DNA of 10,411 bases from Calditrichaceae bacterium (GCA_030622395.1 JAUXGF010000048.1:1-10411); one strand, 5' to 3'; positions 1 through 7,020 are shown, numbered from the stretch's first letter. A program made the numbers and translations. The notes: generated by a model not told the origin, from the letters alone.

Positions 1-19
1 AAAATGATAGGAAACAGTT

Positions 20-1027
20 ATGAAATCAATTCTTGTTACCGGCGGCGCCGGGTTTATCGGTTCTAATTTTGTACGCTATATGCTTAATAAATATAAAGAT
101 TACCGCATCATAGTTTTAGACGCTCTTACTTATGCCGGCAACCGAGAAAACTTAGCTGATTTGGAAGGAGATCCAAGCTATTTTTTTTACGAAGGAGATA
201 TCCGCGATGAACTGGTTGTTGACAATTTAATGAGCAATGTTGACGCAGTAGTTAATTTTGCCGCCGAAACCCATGTGGATCGTTCTATTCACGAAGCGGG
301 AATGTTTATTGAAACGGATATTAAAGGCGCCTTTGTACTTTTGGAAGCGGCAAAAAAATATGGCGTTAAACGATTCCTGCATATTTCAACTGATGAAGTT
401 TACGGTTCAATCGAAGATGGCTCTTTTAAAGAAGGCGATTTGTTAGAGCCGAACAGCCCTTATTCAGCCAGTAAAGCAGGCGGCGATTTATTAGTCCGTT
501 CCTATTTAAAAACCTTCGGCGTGCCGGTTTTAATTACACGCAGCTCGAATAACTATGGTCCTTATCAGTATCCTGAAAAATTAATTCCTCTTTTTATTAC
601 CAATGCTATTGATAATCAACAGCTTCCACTTTACGGCGACGGCAAAAACGTGCGCGATTGGATTTATGTCGATGATAATTGCTCTGGGATTGACGCTGTT
701 TTGCATAAAGGCGAAACCGGCAAAATCTATAATATAGGCGCTGGAAATGAGCGGGAGAATATTTTTATTACACATACAATTCTGGAATATTTACATAAAC
801 CAAAATCGCTTATTAAGCCGGTAAAAGACCGTCCTGGACACGACCGGCGTTATTCAATTGATACAAATGAAATCCGCGCCCTGGGCTGGAAACCTAAACA
901 CAATCTCGAAGACGGTTTAAAAATGACAATTGACTGGTATGTAAAAAACGAAAACTGGTGGCGAAAAATAAAAGAAAAACAGGCGGAATATCAAAGATTT
1001 TATGAAGCGCAGTATAAGGACAGGTAA
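20..1027 (+). CDS. rfbB: dTDP-glucose 4,6-dehydratase
   Basis: Converts dTDP-D-glucose to dTDP-4-keto-6-deoxyglucose with tightly bound NAD+, the second step towards dTDP-rhamnose and other deoxysugars for surface polysaccharide; cytoplasmic. The 335-residue protein has the normal family length. It is an extended short-chain dehydrogenase: the nucleotide-binding TGGAGFIG is at residues 7-14, the catalytic triad element STDEVYG has T124, D125 and E126, and YSASK gives Y148 and K152. The Asp-Glu pair after the threonine separates 4,6-dehydratases from plain epimerases. Further family hallmarks are THVDRSI near 84-90, RSSNNYGPYQYPEKLIP near 174-190 and RPGHDRRY near 271-278. The ATG has AGGAA six bases upstream. 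Stop codons at 5-10 could end an upstream gene, perhaps in the same operon, but that gene is outside the window. No other rhamnose-pathway gene is visible here. Confidence 0.96.
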   Translation: MKSILVTGGAGFIGSNFVRYMLNKYKDYRIIVLDALTYAGNRENLADLEGDPSYFFYEGDIRDELVVDNLMSNVDAVVNFAAETHVDRSIHEAGMFIETDIKGAFVLLEAAKKYGVKRFLHISTDEVYGSIEDGSFKEGDLLEPNSPYSASKAGGDLLVRSYLKTFGVPVLITRSSNNYGPYQYPEKLIPLFITNAIDNQQLPLYGDGKNVRDWIYVDDNCSGIDAVLHKGETGKIYNIGAGNERENIFITHTILEYLHKPKSLIKPVKDRPGHDRRYSIDTNEIRALGWKPKHNLEDGLKMTIDWYVKNENWWRKIKEKQAEYQRFYEAQYKDR

Positions 1028-1035
1028 ATATTTAT

Positions 1036-1047
1036 ATTAGCGCTAAT
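1036..1047. other. 12-base perfect palindrome after rfbB
   Basis: ATTAGCGCTAAT is exactly self-complementary and lies nine bases after the rfbB stop codon. It is followed by a small potential stem (AATCC and GGATT around 1045-1062). There is no U-rich tail, so it is not a convincing terminator. It could be a protein-binding site or chance in AT-rich spacer DNA. Confidence 0.3.
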
Positions 1048-1085
1048 CCTTAATCGGGATTGATATAACGAAAAGTAAAAAAAAT

Positions 1086-1156
1086 GGAATGTTGGATTGA
1101 TGGAGTACTGGAGTAATGGTTTTCAATCAATACTCCAGTACTCCATCAATCCATTC
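1086..1156. repeat. Octamer-period inverted repeat, long hairpin
   Basis: The left arm at 1094-1115 and right arm at 1131-1152 are perfectly complementary over 22 bases, with a 15-base loop. Four more pairs (1087-1090 with 1153-1156) can form across a three-base bulge. Each arm is built of eight-base units such as GGATTGAT and GGAGTACT. An A-rich run precedes the left arm and a T-rich run follows the right arm, so the structure could also end rfbB transcription. In the + direction the unit contains TTGATGGAGTACTGG, which creates false start codons at 1097 and 1100 in frame with the next gene. Confidence 0.85.
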
Positions 1157-1189
1157 TTTTTCCCTTTTACTATTATAGAACAAAAGAAT

Positions 1190-2482
1190 ATGGCGCAAAA
1201 AAAAGTTCCCTGTAAAAATCATCCTGATAAATTAACGGCAAGACGGTGCTTTTATTGTAAAGAGCCGATTTGCCCTTCATGCCAATTGAGTTTATCACAT
1301 CATTTGTTTTGCAGTAAATCCTGTTATTATAAATGGAAGTGTCAGCATTTTGCAGCTAAGATTAAATTTTCTCCCGAATCTATTGTCTTATTAATTCTGT
1401 TGTTAATTTCCAATCTTTTAATTGTTATATATTTCAATTCAAAAATTTCTGACATTACATCTTCCAGCGAAACCCAAAAAGAAGTAACTGCAAAAGCAGA
1501 GCCGGATGATTCCCTTACTGTACAGATTGACAGCATTCGTTATTCTATGGAAAATATTTTCCAATTGCGTTTACAAGTGAATAAGGGAGCGGTGGCAGCC
1601 TTGCGGCGGGACGGCAGGTTTATCGAATCTCAGGTGCAGGAAAATTCGCCAATTACATTTAAGCGGCAATATTTAAGGTCCGGTGAAAATAAATTTGCGG
1701 TATGGGCTTTAATGAAATCCGGTAAAAGCGTTTTAATTGATTCTTTTACTATTATTTTTAAATCGGCGCGAATTGATTATTTGCGTAATTCAATTACAAA
1801 AGTGAGAACTAAAAGAAAATTTATCGCCCTCACATTTGACGGAGGCTCGCTAAATAAGGGCACGGCTGAAATTTTAAACTCTTTAAAGTCGGAAGGCATA
1901 AAATGTACAATATTTCTTACAGGTGATTTTATCCGGCGATATCCGGACTTAGTTCAGAGAATGATAAAAGACGGGCATGAGATCGGCAATCATTCCTTAA
2001 AACATCCGCATCTAACTTATTTAGAGATAGACGGCAGCAATAAAACATTGCCCAATGTTCAACGGGAATTTATTTACAAACAGTTGCTTAAAGCAGACAG
2101 CTTGTATGAGCAAATAGCCGGACAGCCGATGGCGCCGTTCTGGCGGGCTCCTTATGGAGAAATTAATAACGATATTTTACTGTGGGCTGCGGAAGCCGGT
2201 TATAAACATATAAGCTGGTCGGCTAAATGCGATACATGGGACTGGGTTGCGGATTCCGGTTCATCTTTATATCGAACAAATAGCGGTATATTAAATCATA
2301 TCCTAAAAGTTGAAGAAAAATACGGATTAAGCGGCAAAATTATTTTAATGCATCTCGGCAGCGATAGAGACGGCGACTTTCCTTATTTAATTTTACCCGA
2401 ATTGATTAAGACTTTAAAAGAGAGAGGTTATACTTTTAAAACCATTAGCCGGTTATTGGGTAAAGGGGAAAGGAAGAATTAG
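1190..2482 (+). CDS. Membrane-anchored polysaccharide deacetylase with N-terminal zinc finger
   Basis: Probably removes N- or O-acetyl groups from an envelope or extracellular polysaccharide (carbohydrate esterase family 4, NodB fold). Counting from the ATG at 1190 (430 residues), a B-box-like zinc finger comes first (C8, H11, C20, C23, C28, C31, H37/H38, C41, C45). A hydrophobic helix follows at about 63-82, then a likely beta-rich domain at 110-190, and the NodB domain at about 208-425. Deacetylase motifs are ALTFDGG (D217 as likely base), the metal pair H268 and H272 in NHSLKHP, RAPYGE at 319-324, DTWDW at 348-352 and ILMHLG with H388. The second motif-1 aspartate is glycine (G218). The finger should be cytoplasmic and the enzyme outside. 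In-frame starts at 1097 and 1100 were rejected because they translate the inverted repeat. The chosen start has no clear Shine-Dalgarno sequence. The substrate is unknown. Confidence 0.85.
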   Translation: MAQKKVPCKNHPDKLTARRCFYCKEPICPSCQLSLSHHLFCSKSCYYKWKCQHFAAKIKFSPESIVLLILLLISNLLIVIYFNSKISDITSSSETQKEVTAKAEPDDSLTVQIDSIRYSMENIFQLRLQVNKGAVAALRRDGRFIESQVQENSPITFKRQYLRSGENKFAVWALMKSGKSVLIDSFTIIFKSARIDYLRNSITKVRTKRKFIALTFDGGSLNKGTAEILNSLKSEGIKCTIFLTGDFIRRYPDLVQRMIKDGHEIGNHSLKHPHLTYLEIDGSNKTLPNVQREFIYKQLLKADSLYEQIAGQPMAPFWRAPYGEINNDILLWAAEAGYKHISWSAKCDTWDWVADSGSSLYRTNSGILNHILKVEEKYGLSGKIILMHLGSDRDGDFPYLILPELIKTLKERGYTFKTISRLLGKGERKN

Positions 2483-2483
2483 T

Positions 2484-2511
2484 AATTGGGAATTAGGAAT
2501 TAGAAATTGGG
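2484..2511. repeat. Heptamer repeat (AATTGGG)4, degenerate
   Basis: Four contiguous seven-base units, AATTGGG, AATTAGG, AATTAGA and AATTGGG, begin one base after the deacetylase stop codon. The same family recurs at 5831-5894. The period of 7 separates it from the octamer family elsewhere in the window. Confidence 0.75.
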
Positions 2512-2665
2512 ATTTTGCCTTGAGGGGGCGCTGCGTGAAAAGATTAAAGGGGAAGGAGAATGTGAGTGTTGTAATATCTCACTCGCTGGTGTAAATATAC
2601 ATTTTATTGGTTTTAATGGGTGGATGCTTATGCTCTATCCCTATCGCAGAGAATCTATTATTTTA
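2512..2665. other. Non-repetitive spacer, no supported gene
   Basis: This spacer lies between a heptamer array and an octamer-like stretch. An open frame from 2507 to 2737 (76 codons) crosses it, but it begins inside the heptamer repeat and ends inside the terminator stem. It has no recognisable domain and no convincing ribosome binding site upstream, so I do not call a gene. A small stem (GTGAG and CTCAC near 2562-2583) is possible. Confidence 0.5.
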
Positions 2666-2706
2666 ATATTCCATTCTACCAAAATTCAACAATCCAGCAA
2701 TTCTTC
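2666..2706. repeat. Degenerate octamer-type repeat, reverse orientation
   Basis: Read on the minus strand, it starts with GAAGAATT, the same unit that begins the arrays at 7084, 9084 and 9227. Irregular units such as GGATTGTT follow. It directly abuts the terminator stem. Confidence 0.5.
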
Positions 2707-2708
2707 AA

Positions 2709-2742
2709 AGACCTCAAAGGTTTGGGAAAACCTTTGAGGTCT
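2709..2742 (+). terminator. Rho-independent terminator of the deacetylase gene
   Basis: A perfect 15-base-pair stem (2709-2723 with 2728-2742) closes a GGGA loop and is followed by CTTTTCAT. It lies about 225 bases after the deacetylase stop codon. The T-rich side is stronger on the plus strand, matching that gene. The ACCTCAAAGG core looks like a genome-wide repeated hairpin type, which is inference. Confidence 0.75.
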
Positions 2743-2752
2743 CTTTTCATAA

Positions 2753-2807
2753 CTCCAATCTTCCAACAATTCATTAATTCAATAATTCATTAATCCAATT
2801 TTTCCAT
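2753..2807. repeat. Octamer-period array, reverse orientation
   Basis: On the minus strand, reading down from 2807, seven roughly eight-base units follow each other, including GGATTAAT, GAATTAAT, GAATTGTT and GGAAGATT; one is nine bases. It sits between the two terminators of the convergent deacetylase and aldolase genes. Confidence 0.7.
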
Positions 2808-2813
2808 TACAAA

Positions 2814-2846
2814 AAAAGGTTCACCAACAGAATTGATGAACCTTTT
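2814..2846 (-). terminator. Rho-independent terminator of fbaB
   Basis: A 10-base-pair stem (2814-2823 with 2837-2846) with a 13-base loop lies just after the aldolase stop codon. On the minus strand it runs into a seven-T tract (complement of 2811-2817). The plus-strand side also has a T-rich tail, so it may act in both directions between the convergent genes. Confidence 0.8.
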
Positions 2847-2867
2847 ATTTTTTAACCGAATTTTTAA

Positions 2868-3929
2868 TCAGGCAATTGTAATTTTATCTTCCATGTATAC
2901 ATCCTGGATTGAGTTTATCAATTCAACCCCGACGTCCATCGGTTTTTGGAAAGCTTTACGTCCGCAGATCAAGCCCATGCCGCCGGCGCGTTTGTTAATT
3001 ACCGCTGTTCTAATAGCCTGCGCCAGATCGTTTTTACCGGAAGCTCCGCCAGAATTAATTAATCCTGCCCTTCCCATGTAACAGTTAATTACCTGATAGC
3101 GGGTTGAGTCGATTGGATGCTCGGTTGTTAATTCGTCATATACTTTAGCATTTGTTTTGCCAAAATTTATTGCAGTAAAGCCGCCGTTATTTTCCGGCTG
3201 TTTTTGTTTAATTATATCCGCTTCAATAGTAACGCCGAGATGGTTCGCCTGCCCGGTAAGGTCTGCCGAAACGTGATAGTCGATACCGTCTTTCTTAAAG
3301 GCGTTGTTACGTAGATATGTCCAAAGAACGGTTACCATGCCTAATTCGTGAGCATAGCGGAAGGCGTCGCTTATTTCCTGAATTTGACGATTTGATTCGG
3401 GAGAGCCGTAATAAATAGTAGCTCCAACTGCAGCGGCGCCCATATTCCAGGCTTGGTCTACCTGTGCAAATTGAATTTGATCATATTTAGTAGGATAGGT
3501 AAGTAGTTCGTTATGATTTAATTTTACTAAAAACGGAATTTTATGGGCGTATTTACGAGCCACCGAGCCAAGTACTCCGAGAGTTGAAGCCACAGCGTTG
3601 CATCCGCCTTCAAGTGCCAGCTTTACAATATTTTCGGGATCAAAGTAAATAGGATTTGGCGCAAAGGAAGCGCCGCCTGTGTGTTCAATACCTTGATCTA
3701 CCGGCAGAATAGAAAGGTAGCCGGTATTAGCCAGCCTGCCTGTATTAAACATCCATTGCATATTGCGCATTACATTAATATTTCTATCGCTGGGCGCTAC
3801 GATTCGATCTACAAAATCTGCGCCTGGTAAATGCATATTTTCTTTTAATACGGTTTTTGATTGATGATTGAGCAGGTAGTCTGCTTCATCGCCAAGTAAA
3901 TTAATAATCTTTTCAAATGATTGCCCCAT
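2868..3929 (-). CDS. fbaB: Class I fructose-bisphosphate aldolase (FbaB/DhnA type)
   Basis: Reversibly splits fructose 1,6-bisphosphate into dihydroxyacetone phosphate and glyceraldehyde 3-phosphate through a Schiff base, without a metal; cytoplasmic, glycolysis and gluconeogenesis. At 353 residues it matches the length of E. coli FbaB. Visible hallmarks are LPVDQGIEH (74-83, with the conserved Asp78), FLVKLNHNE (133-141), the long family stretch around [10 protein letters not shown] (223-232), and [15 protein letters not shown] (236-250), which carries the Schiff-base lysine, most likely K241 or K243. Glycine-rich phosphate-binding segments lie at [11 protein letters not shown] (291-301) and [12 protein letters not shown] (316-327). 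The start is fixed by AGGAGG six bases upstream, the strongest ribosome binding site in the window, which suggests high expression. It is transcribed alone, convergent with the deacetylase and divergent from the KamA-like gene. Confidence 0.95.
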   Translation of the reverse strand: MGQSFEKIINLLGDEADYLLNHQSKTVLKENMHLPGADFVDRIVAPSDRNINVMRNMQWMFNTGRLANTGYLSILPVDQGIEHTGGASFAPNPIYFDPENIVKLALEGGCNAVASTLGVLGSVARKYAHKIPFLVKLNHNELLTYPTKYDQIQFAQVDQAWNMGAAAVGATIYYGSPESNRQIQEISDAFRYAHELGMVTVLWTYLRNNAFKKDGIDYHVSADLTGQANHLGVTIEADIIKQKQPENNGGFTAINFGKTNAKVYDELTTEHPIDSTRYQVINCYMGRAGLINSGGASGKNDLAQAIRTAVINKRAGGMGLICGRKAFQKPMDVGVELINSIQDVYMEDKITIA

Positions 3930-3935
3930 TTTACA

Positions 3936-3941
3936 CCTCCT
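3936..3941 (-). promoter_or_regulatory. Strong Shine-Dalgarno sequence of fbaB
   Basis: Minus-strand AGGAGG, extended to AGGAGGTG, lies six bases before the ATG. It contrasts with the weak or absent sites before the deacetylase and the PheA-AroF fusion, and it fixes the aldolase start. Confidence 0.85.
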
Positions 3942-4093
3942 GTAAATCTATTAATTTGTTAAAAGTAGATATTCTTAATAATTCCGCTATATTGCAGACT
4001 CGGATGATTTGGTTGATTTGATTAGCAATTTTTATATTATTTTTTATCCTGTTATTATTGGGTGATTTTATGCATAAGCGGACATTCTTTTCT

Positions 4094-4105
4094 ATCCGTA
4101 CGGAT
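4094..4105. promoter_or_regulatory. 12-base perfect palindrome, possible operator
   Basis: ATCCGTACGGAT is exactly self-complementary and lies about 165 bases upstream of fbaB and 370 bases upstream of the KamA-like gene. It could be a dimeric regulator site. Nothing else in the window repeats it. Confidence 0.3.
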
Positions 4106-4284
4106 TGCCGTTTATGTTAAAAATATACTGATTACAGCTTTTACACTTTTGCCCCAAATGTGTATTAAATTTAATTTAATATTACTTTAGCGTAAATTCA
4201 AATGCAACTGAAAAAGGATTATAAAGGTAATATCTCGGTGACGGGGTGGGGAATTTATTTAGATCTATATTTGGAAGAACACAA

Positions 4285-4351
4285 ACCCACCCCTAACCCC
4301 TCCCAAGAGGGGAATAAGCAATGCCCCTCTTGGGAGGGGCTAGGGGTGGGT
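4285..4351. repeat. GC-rich long inverted repeat (28-base arms)
   Basis: The arms at 4285-4312 and 4324-4351 are complementary at 27 of 28 positions around an 11-base loop. They are C- or G-rich in an AT-rich spacer, so the composition is foreign to its surroundings. There is no T tract, so it is not a standard terminator. Arms of the type ACCCACCCCTAACCCC are, to my memory, dispersed intergenic hairpins in Bacteroidota-like genomes and produce spurious peptides containing PTPNPSQEG and PSWEGLGVG. The same peptides are encoded here. Confidence 0.9.
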
Positions 4352-4471
4352 CTTAATATTTCACATCTTCACTGAGGTTTTAATTACTTATAAAGATAAA
4401 TTTGCAAATAAAAACTAAATCTACTATCTTATTAAGCTTTAATTAGAAAATCTAAAAAGGAAACATCCTAA

Positions 4472-5770
4472 ATGTTTTTCAGCATATCTAAATTTTTAAG
4501 GTCAACTTATGCAAAGAGATTATCTACAACCGAATTGACAGATTTGAAATTCTTAACAAAAATCTTTCCTTTTAAAGTCAGCCAATATGTGCTGGATGAA
4601 CTGGTCGACTGGGATAATTTAGACGATGATCCAATTTACCGTTTAGTTTTTCCTAAAAGAGAAATGCTTAGTGAAGATCACTGGCAATTGTTAAAAACAG
4701 TCAAGTCAACTGATGAAGAAAAAAGAGCAATTAAATTAATCAGACGTCAATTAAATCCTCATCCGGCTGGTCAAAAAAATAATATACCGACTATCGGTCG
4801 CCGTGTTTTTGGCGGGATCCAACATAAATATAAAGAAACAGTGCTTTTTTTCCCGGCGCAGGGACAAACATGCCATTCTTACTGTACCTATTGTTTCCGC
4901 TGGGCACAGTTTGTAAAAATGGACGAGCATAAATTCAAATCAAAGGATAAGAAGGATTTATTTGATTATTTATCATATCATAAAGAGGTTACCGATATTC
5001 TGATTACCGGCGGCGATCCAATGTATATGCCGAATAACAATTTGTTTGACTATCTTGATGTGATTATGAAACCTGAGTTGGATCATATTCATAGTATCCG
5101 CATAGGTACAAAATCTCTTGCCTTTTATCCACAGAGATTTTTAGGTGATGAAGGAGATAAGCTGTTAACTAAATTTAATGAAATCATTAGAAAAGGAAAA
5201 AACATTACTTTAATGGCTCATTTCAGCCATTTGAAAGAATTTCAAACACAGAAGGTCGCGAAAGCGGTTAAACGGTTACGCTGCGCAGGGGTTATAATAC
5301 GAACTCAAGCTCCGCTTATTAGAGGAATTAATGATTCACCCGAGGATTGGCGTGATATGTGGAAAAAGTCCGTAAGAATGGGTATGATTCCTTATTATAT
5401 GTTTGTTGAGCGCGACACAGGCGCGCATGAATATTTTTCGGTTCCGCTCTATAAAGTTTATCGTATTTTTACAAAAGCATATTCTCAGGTTTCAGGATTA
5501 GCTAAAACAGTGCGAGGTCCTTCAATGTCCGCCTTGCCGGGTAAGGTTTTAATAGTCGGCGTTACTGAAGCGGACGGCGAGAAAAAATTTGTTTTAAAAT
5601 TTATCCAATGCCGGCAGCCTGAACTGATAAACAAACCCTTCTTTGCTAAATATAATGAACAAGCAACCTGGCTTAACGAACTGGAAATTGAATCGCCGAT
5701 GAATGAATACATTGAAAATAAAGCCAGCATTTTTGAAGAAGACGATATGGAAATTGAAGAGGTGGCTTGA
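4472..5770 (+). CDS. KamA-family radical SAM, PLP-dependent aminomutase-like protein
   Basis: Likely moves an amino group between neighbouring carbons of an amino acid, using a [4Fe-4S] cluster, S-adenosylmethionine and pyridoxal phosphate; cytoplasmic. The 432-residue protein has the cluster motif C134-x3-C138-x2-C141. R143 sits where lysine 2,3-aminomutase (LAM) binds the substrate carboxylate. A radical SAM glycine motif, ITGGDPMY, is at 178-185, LIRGINDSPE at 282-291, and the probable PLP lysine K358 in LPGKV. By spacing to K358, LAM Asp293 and Asp330, which hold the lysine side chain, become R314 and S351 here. Lysine is therefore an unlikely substrate; an acidic or other amino acid is more plausible. 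The C-terminal tail (411-432) is acidic. AAAAAGGAAA lies upstream of the ATG. It has no lysine-fermentation or EF-P neighbours and stands as a single gene. Confidence 0.82.
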   Translation: MFFSISKFLRSTYAKRLSTTELTDLKFLTKIFPFKVSQYVLDELVDWDNLDDDPIYRLVFPKREMLSEDHWQLLKTVKSTDEEKRAIKLIRRQLNPHPAGQKNNIPTIGRRVFGGIQHKYKETVLFFPAQGQTCHSYCTYCFRWAQFVKMDEHKFKSKDKKDLFDYLSYHKEVTDILITGGDPMYMPNNNLFDYLDVIMKPELDHIHSIRIGTKSLAFYPQRFLGDEGDKLLTKFNEIIRKGKNITLMAHFSHLKEFQTQKVAKAVKRLRCAGVIIRTQAPLIRGINDSPEDWRDMWKKSVRMGMIPYYMFVERDTGAHEYFSVPLYKVYRIFTKAYSQVSGLAKTVRGPSMSALPGKVLIVGVTEADGEKKFVLKFIQCRQPELINKPFFAKYNEQATWLNELEIESPMNEYIENKASIFEEDDMEIEEVA

Positions 5771-5830
5771 AATGTAGATATTAGCGTTTAGCTGTTAAAT
5801 TTTTCCTTCCGAAATTCGGGATAATTTTAT

Positions 5831-5894
5831 AATTGGGAATTTGGAATTGGGAATTGAGAATTATTTCAGTTCTGAATTCCTAATTCCCAGTTCC
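5831..5894. repeat. Heptamer-period inverted repeat
   Basis: The left arm carries units AATTGGG, AATTTGG, AATTGGG and AATTGAG from 5831 to 5858. The right arm at 5874-5894 carries the same family in reverse. Arms around 5843-5862 and 5874-5894 can pair imperfectly into a hairpin of about 20 base pairs. It lies about 60 bases after the KamA-like gene. T-rich sequence follows only weakly, so a terminator role is uncertain. Confidence 0.75.
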
Positions 5895-6025
5895 TATTTG
5901 AGACTAATATTCCCCTTTGGTGAACGACTAACAGTTAATTATCAGCTAATAGCTATCCAACTATTTTATTTTTAAAAAAAGCTCACCAAGAGTATCTTTT
6001 TTAACGGCAATTATCTACAAGAATT

Positions 6026-6030
6026 GAAGA
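6026..6030 (+). promoter_or_regulatory. Shine-Dalgarno-like site that sets the ROK kinase start
   Basis: GAAGA lies five bases before the ATG at 6036. The alternative in-frame TTG at 6024 overlaps this site and has no site of its own, so the ATG is preferred. Confidence 0.55.
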
Positions 6031-6035
6031 AAATT

Positions 6036-7016
6036 ATGAACAAAATAAAAATTACATTAGGGATTGATATTGGGGGAACAAATACGGCTTTTGGATTTGT
6101 CGATCAAAACGGAAAAATGATTGACGAAGTTTCCATACTAACTAAAGGCTGGGAAGAAGCGGAAAAGCTTTTTGACCGCATCCATAAAAAAGTTAGTAAA
6201 CTTTACAAAAAATACAGCGCTCAATATGAATTAATCGGCGTCGGTGTGGGAGCTCCTAATGCAAATTATTACAAAGGCATTATCGTCAATCCTCCTAATT
6301 TGCAGTGGGGCGATGTTGACGTAATCGCTCAATTGAAAGAATATTTTAACCTGCCTGTTTTTATAACTAACGACGCTAACGCTACAGCCATCGGCGAAAT
6401 GCTTTTCGGTGCGGCAAAAGGAATGAAAGATTTTATTGTTATAACTTTAGGCACTGGGCTGGGAGGCGGAGTTGTAATTAACGGAAAAGTGGTTTACGGG
6501 GCTGATGGTTTTGCCGGAGAGTTAGGGCATACCTGTATTGAGCCCAACGGAAGAAAATGCGGCTGCGGCAATTCGGGCTGCCTTGAAGCTTATGTATCTG
6601 CAACGGGGATTAAACGAACTGTATTCGAACTTTTAGCAAAGCGGATGGACGAAAGCCCCCTGCGTAAAATCAAATATGCAGACTTAAACGCAAAAATAAT
6701 ATATGATGCGGCAAAACAGGGCGATCCTATTGCTTTAGAGGCATTCGAATATACCGGACGTTTGCTGGGCATTAGTTTAGCTAATTTCGCCGTTTTCAGC
6801 CGTCCCGAAGCGTTTATACTATTTGGCGGGCTGGCGGCTGCCGGTGATTTGATAATGAAACCGGCAAAAAAATATATGGAAGAGCATCTGCTTATTACAT
6901 TCAAAAACAAGATAAAAATATTATCTTCCGGTTTGGCGGATGGTAATTCAGCAGTACTTGGCGCAGCCGCTCTTGCCTGGAATGAGCTGGATGGACGTAA
7001 GGTTTTACAGGAATGA
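6036..7016 (+). CDS. ROK-family sugar kinase, probably glucokinase
   Basis: Phosphorylates a hexose, most likely glucose to glucose 6-phosphate with ATP; cytoplasmic. Counting from ATG 6036 (326 residues, usual length), the phosphate-binding DIGGTN is at 11-16, the sugar-binding and catalytic pair N112-D113 in TNDANA, and GTGLGGG at 139-145. GELGH (161-165) contributes E162 and H165. The ROK zinc motif CGCGNSGCLEAY has C175, C177 and C182, which with H165 should bind structural zinc. The second phosphate segment LFGG is near 265-270. There is no N-terminal helix-turn-helix, so it is a kinase, not a NagC-like repressor. N-acetylmannosamine or fructose kinase activity cannot be excluded from sequence alone. 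It follows the KamA-like gene by about 265 bases filled by repeats, so cotranscription is unlikely. Confidence 0.9.
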   Translation: MNKIKITLGIDIGGTNTAFGFVDQNGKMIDEVSILTKGWEEAEKLFDRIHKKVSKLYKKYSAQYELIGVGVGAPNANYYKGIIVNPPNLQWGDVDVIAQLKEYFNLPVFITNDANATAIGEMLFGAAKGMKDFIVITLGTGLGGGVVINGKVVYGADGFAGELGHTCIEPNGRKCGCGNSGCLEAYVSATGIKRTVFELLAKRMDESPLRKIKYADLNAKIIYDAAKQGDPIALEAFEYTGRLLGISLANFAVFSRPEAFILFGGLAAAGDLIMKPAKKYMEEHLLITFKNKIKILSSGLADGNSAVLGAAALAWNELDGRKVLQE

Positions 7017-7020
7017 TTCA

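Larger units (their letters stand above)
3942..4471. other. Divergent intergenic region, about 530 bases, no gene supported
   Basis: This gap must hold the promoters of fbaB (-) and the KamA-like gene (+). It contains a 12-base palindrome and a GC-rich hairpin, listed separately. TAAATTTG at 4397-4404 fits the Bacteroidota -7 pattern TAnnTTTG and lies 68 bases before the KamA-like start, but its -33 partner is poor. A 57-codon open frame at 4202-4375 consists largely of the translated hairpin repeat and is not called as a gene. Confidence 0.5.

Noticed and set aside
20..2482. A polysaccharide biosynthesis operon of rfbB and the deacetylase
   Set aside because: The two genes share a direction, but a strong hairpin and repeat lie between them, so cotranscription is not supported.
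2507..2737. Open frame of 76 codons after the deacetylase
   Set aside because: It starts in the heptamer repeat, ends in the terminator stem, has no recognisable domain and no ribosome binding site.
4202..4375. Open frame of 57 codons upstream of the KamA-like gene
   Set aside because: More than a third is the translated GC-rich inverted repeat; no ribosome binding site is visible.
4472..5770. Assignment as EpmB (EF-P lysine aminomutase) or true lysine 2,3-aminomutase
   Set aside because: There is no EpmA or EF-P neighbour, the protein is longer than EpmB, and the aspartates that hold the lysine side chain appear to be replaced.
6024..6035. TTG start four codons upstream for the ROK kinase
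   Set aside because: It overlaps the GAAGA site that fits the ATG at 6036, and the extra residues are not needed for the DIGGTN domain.
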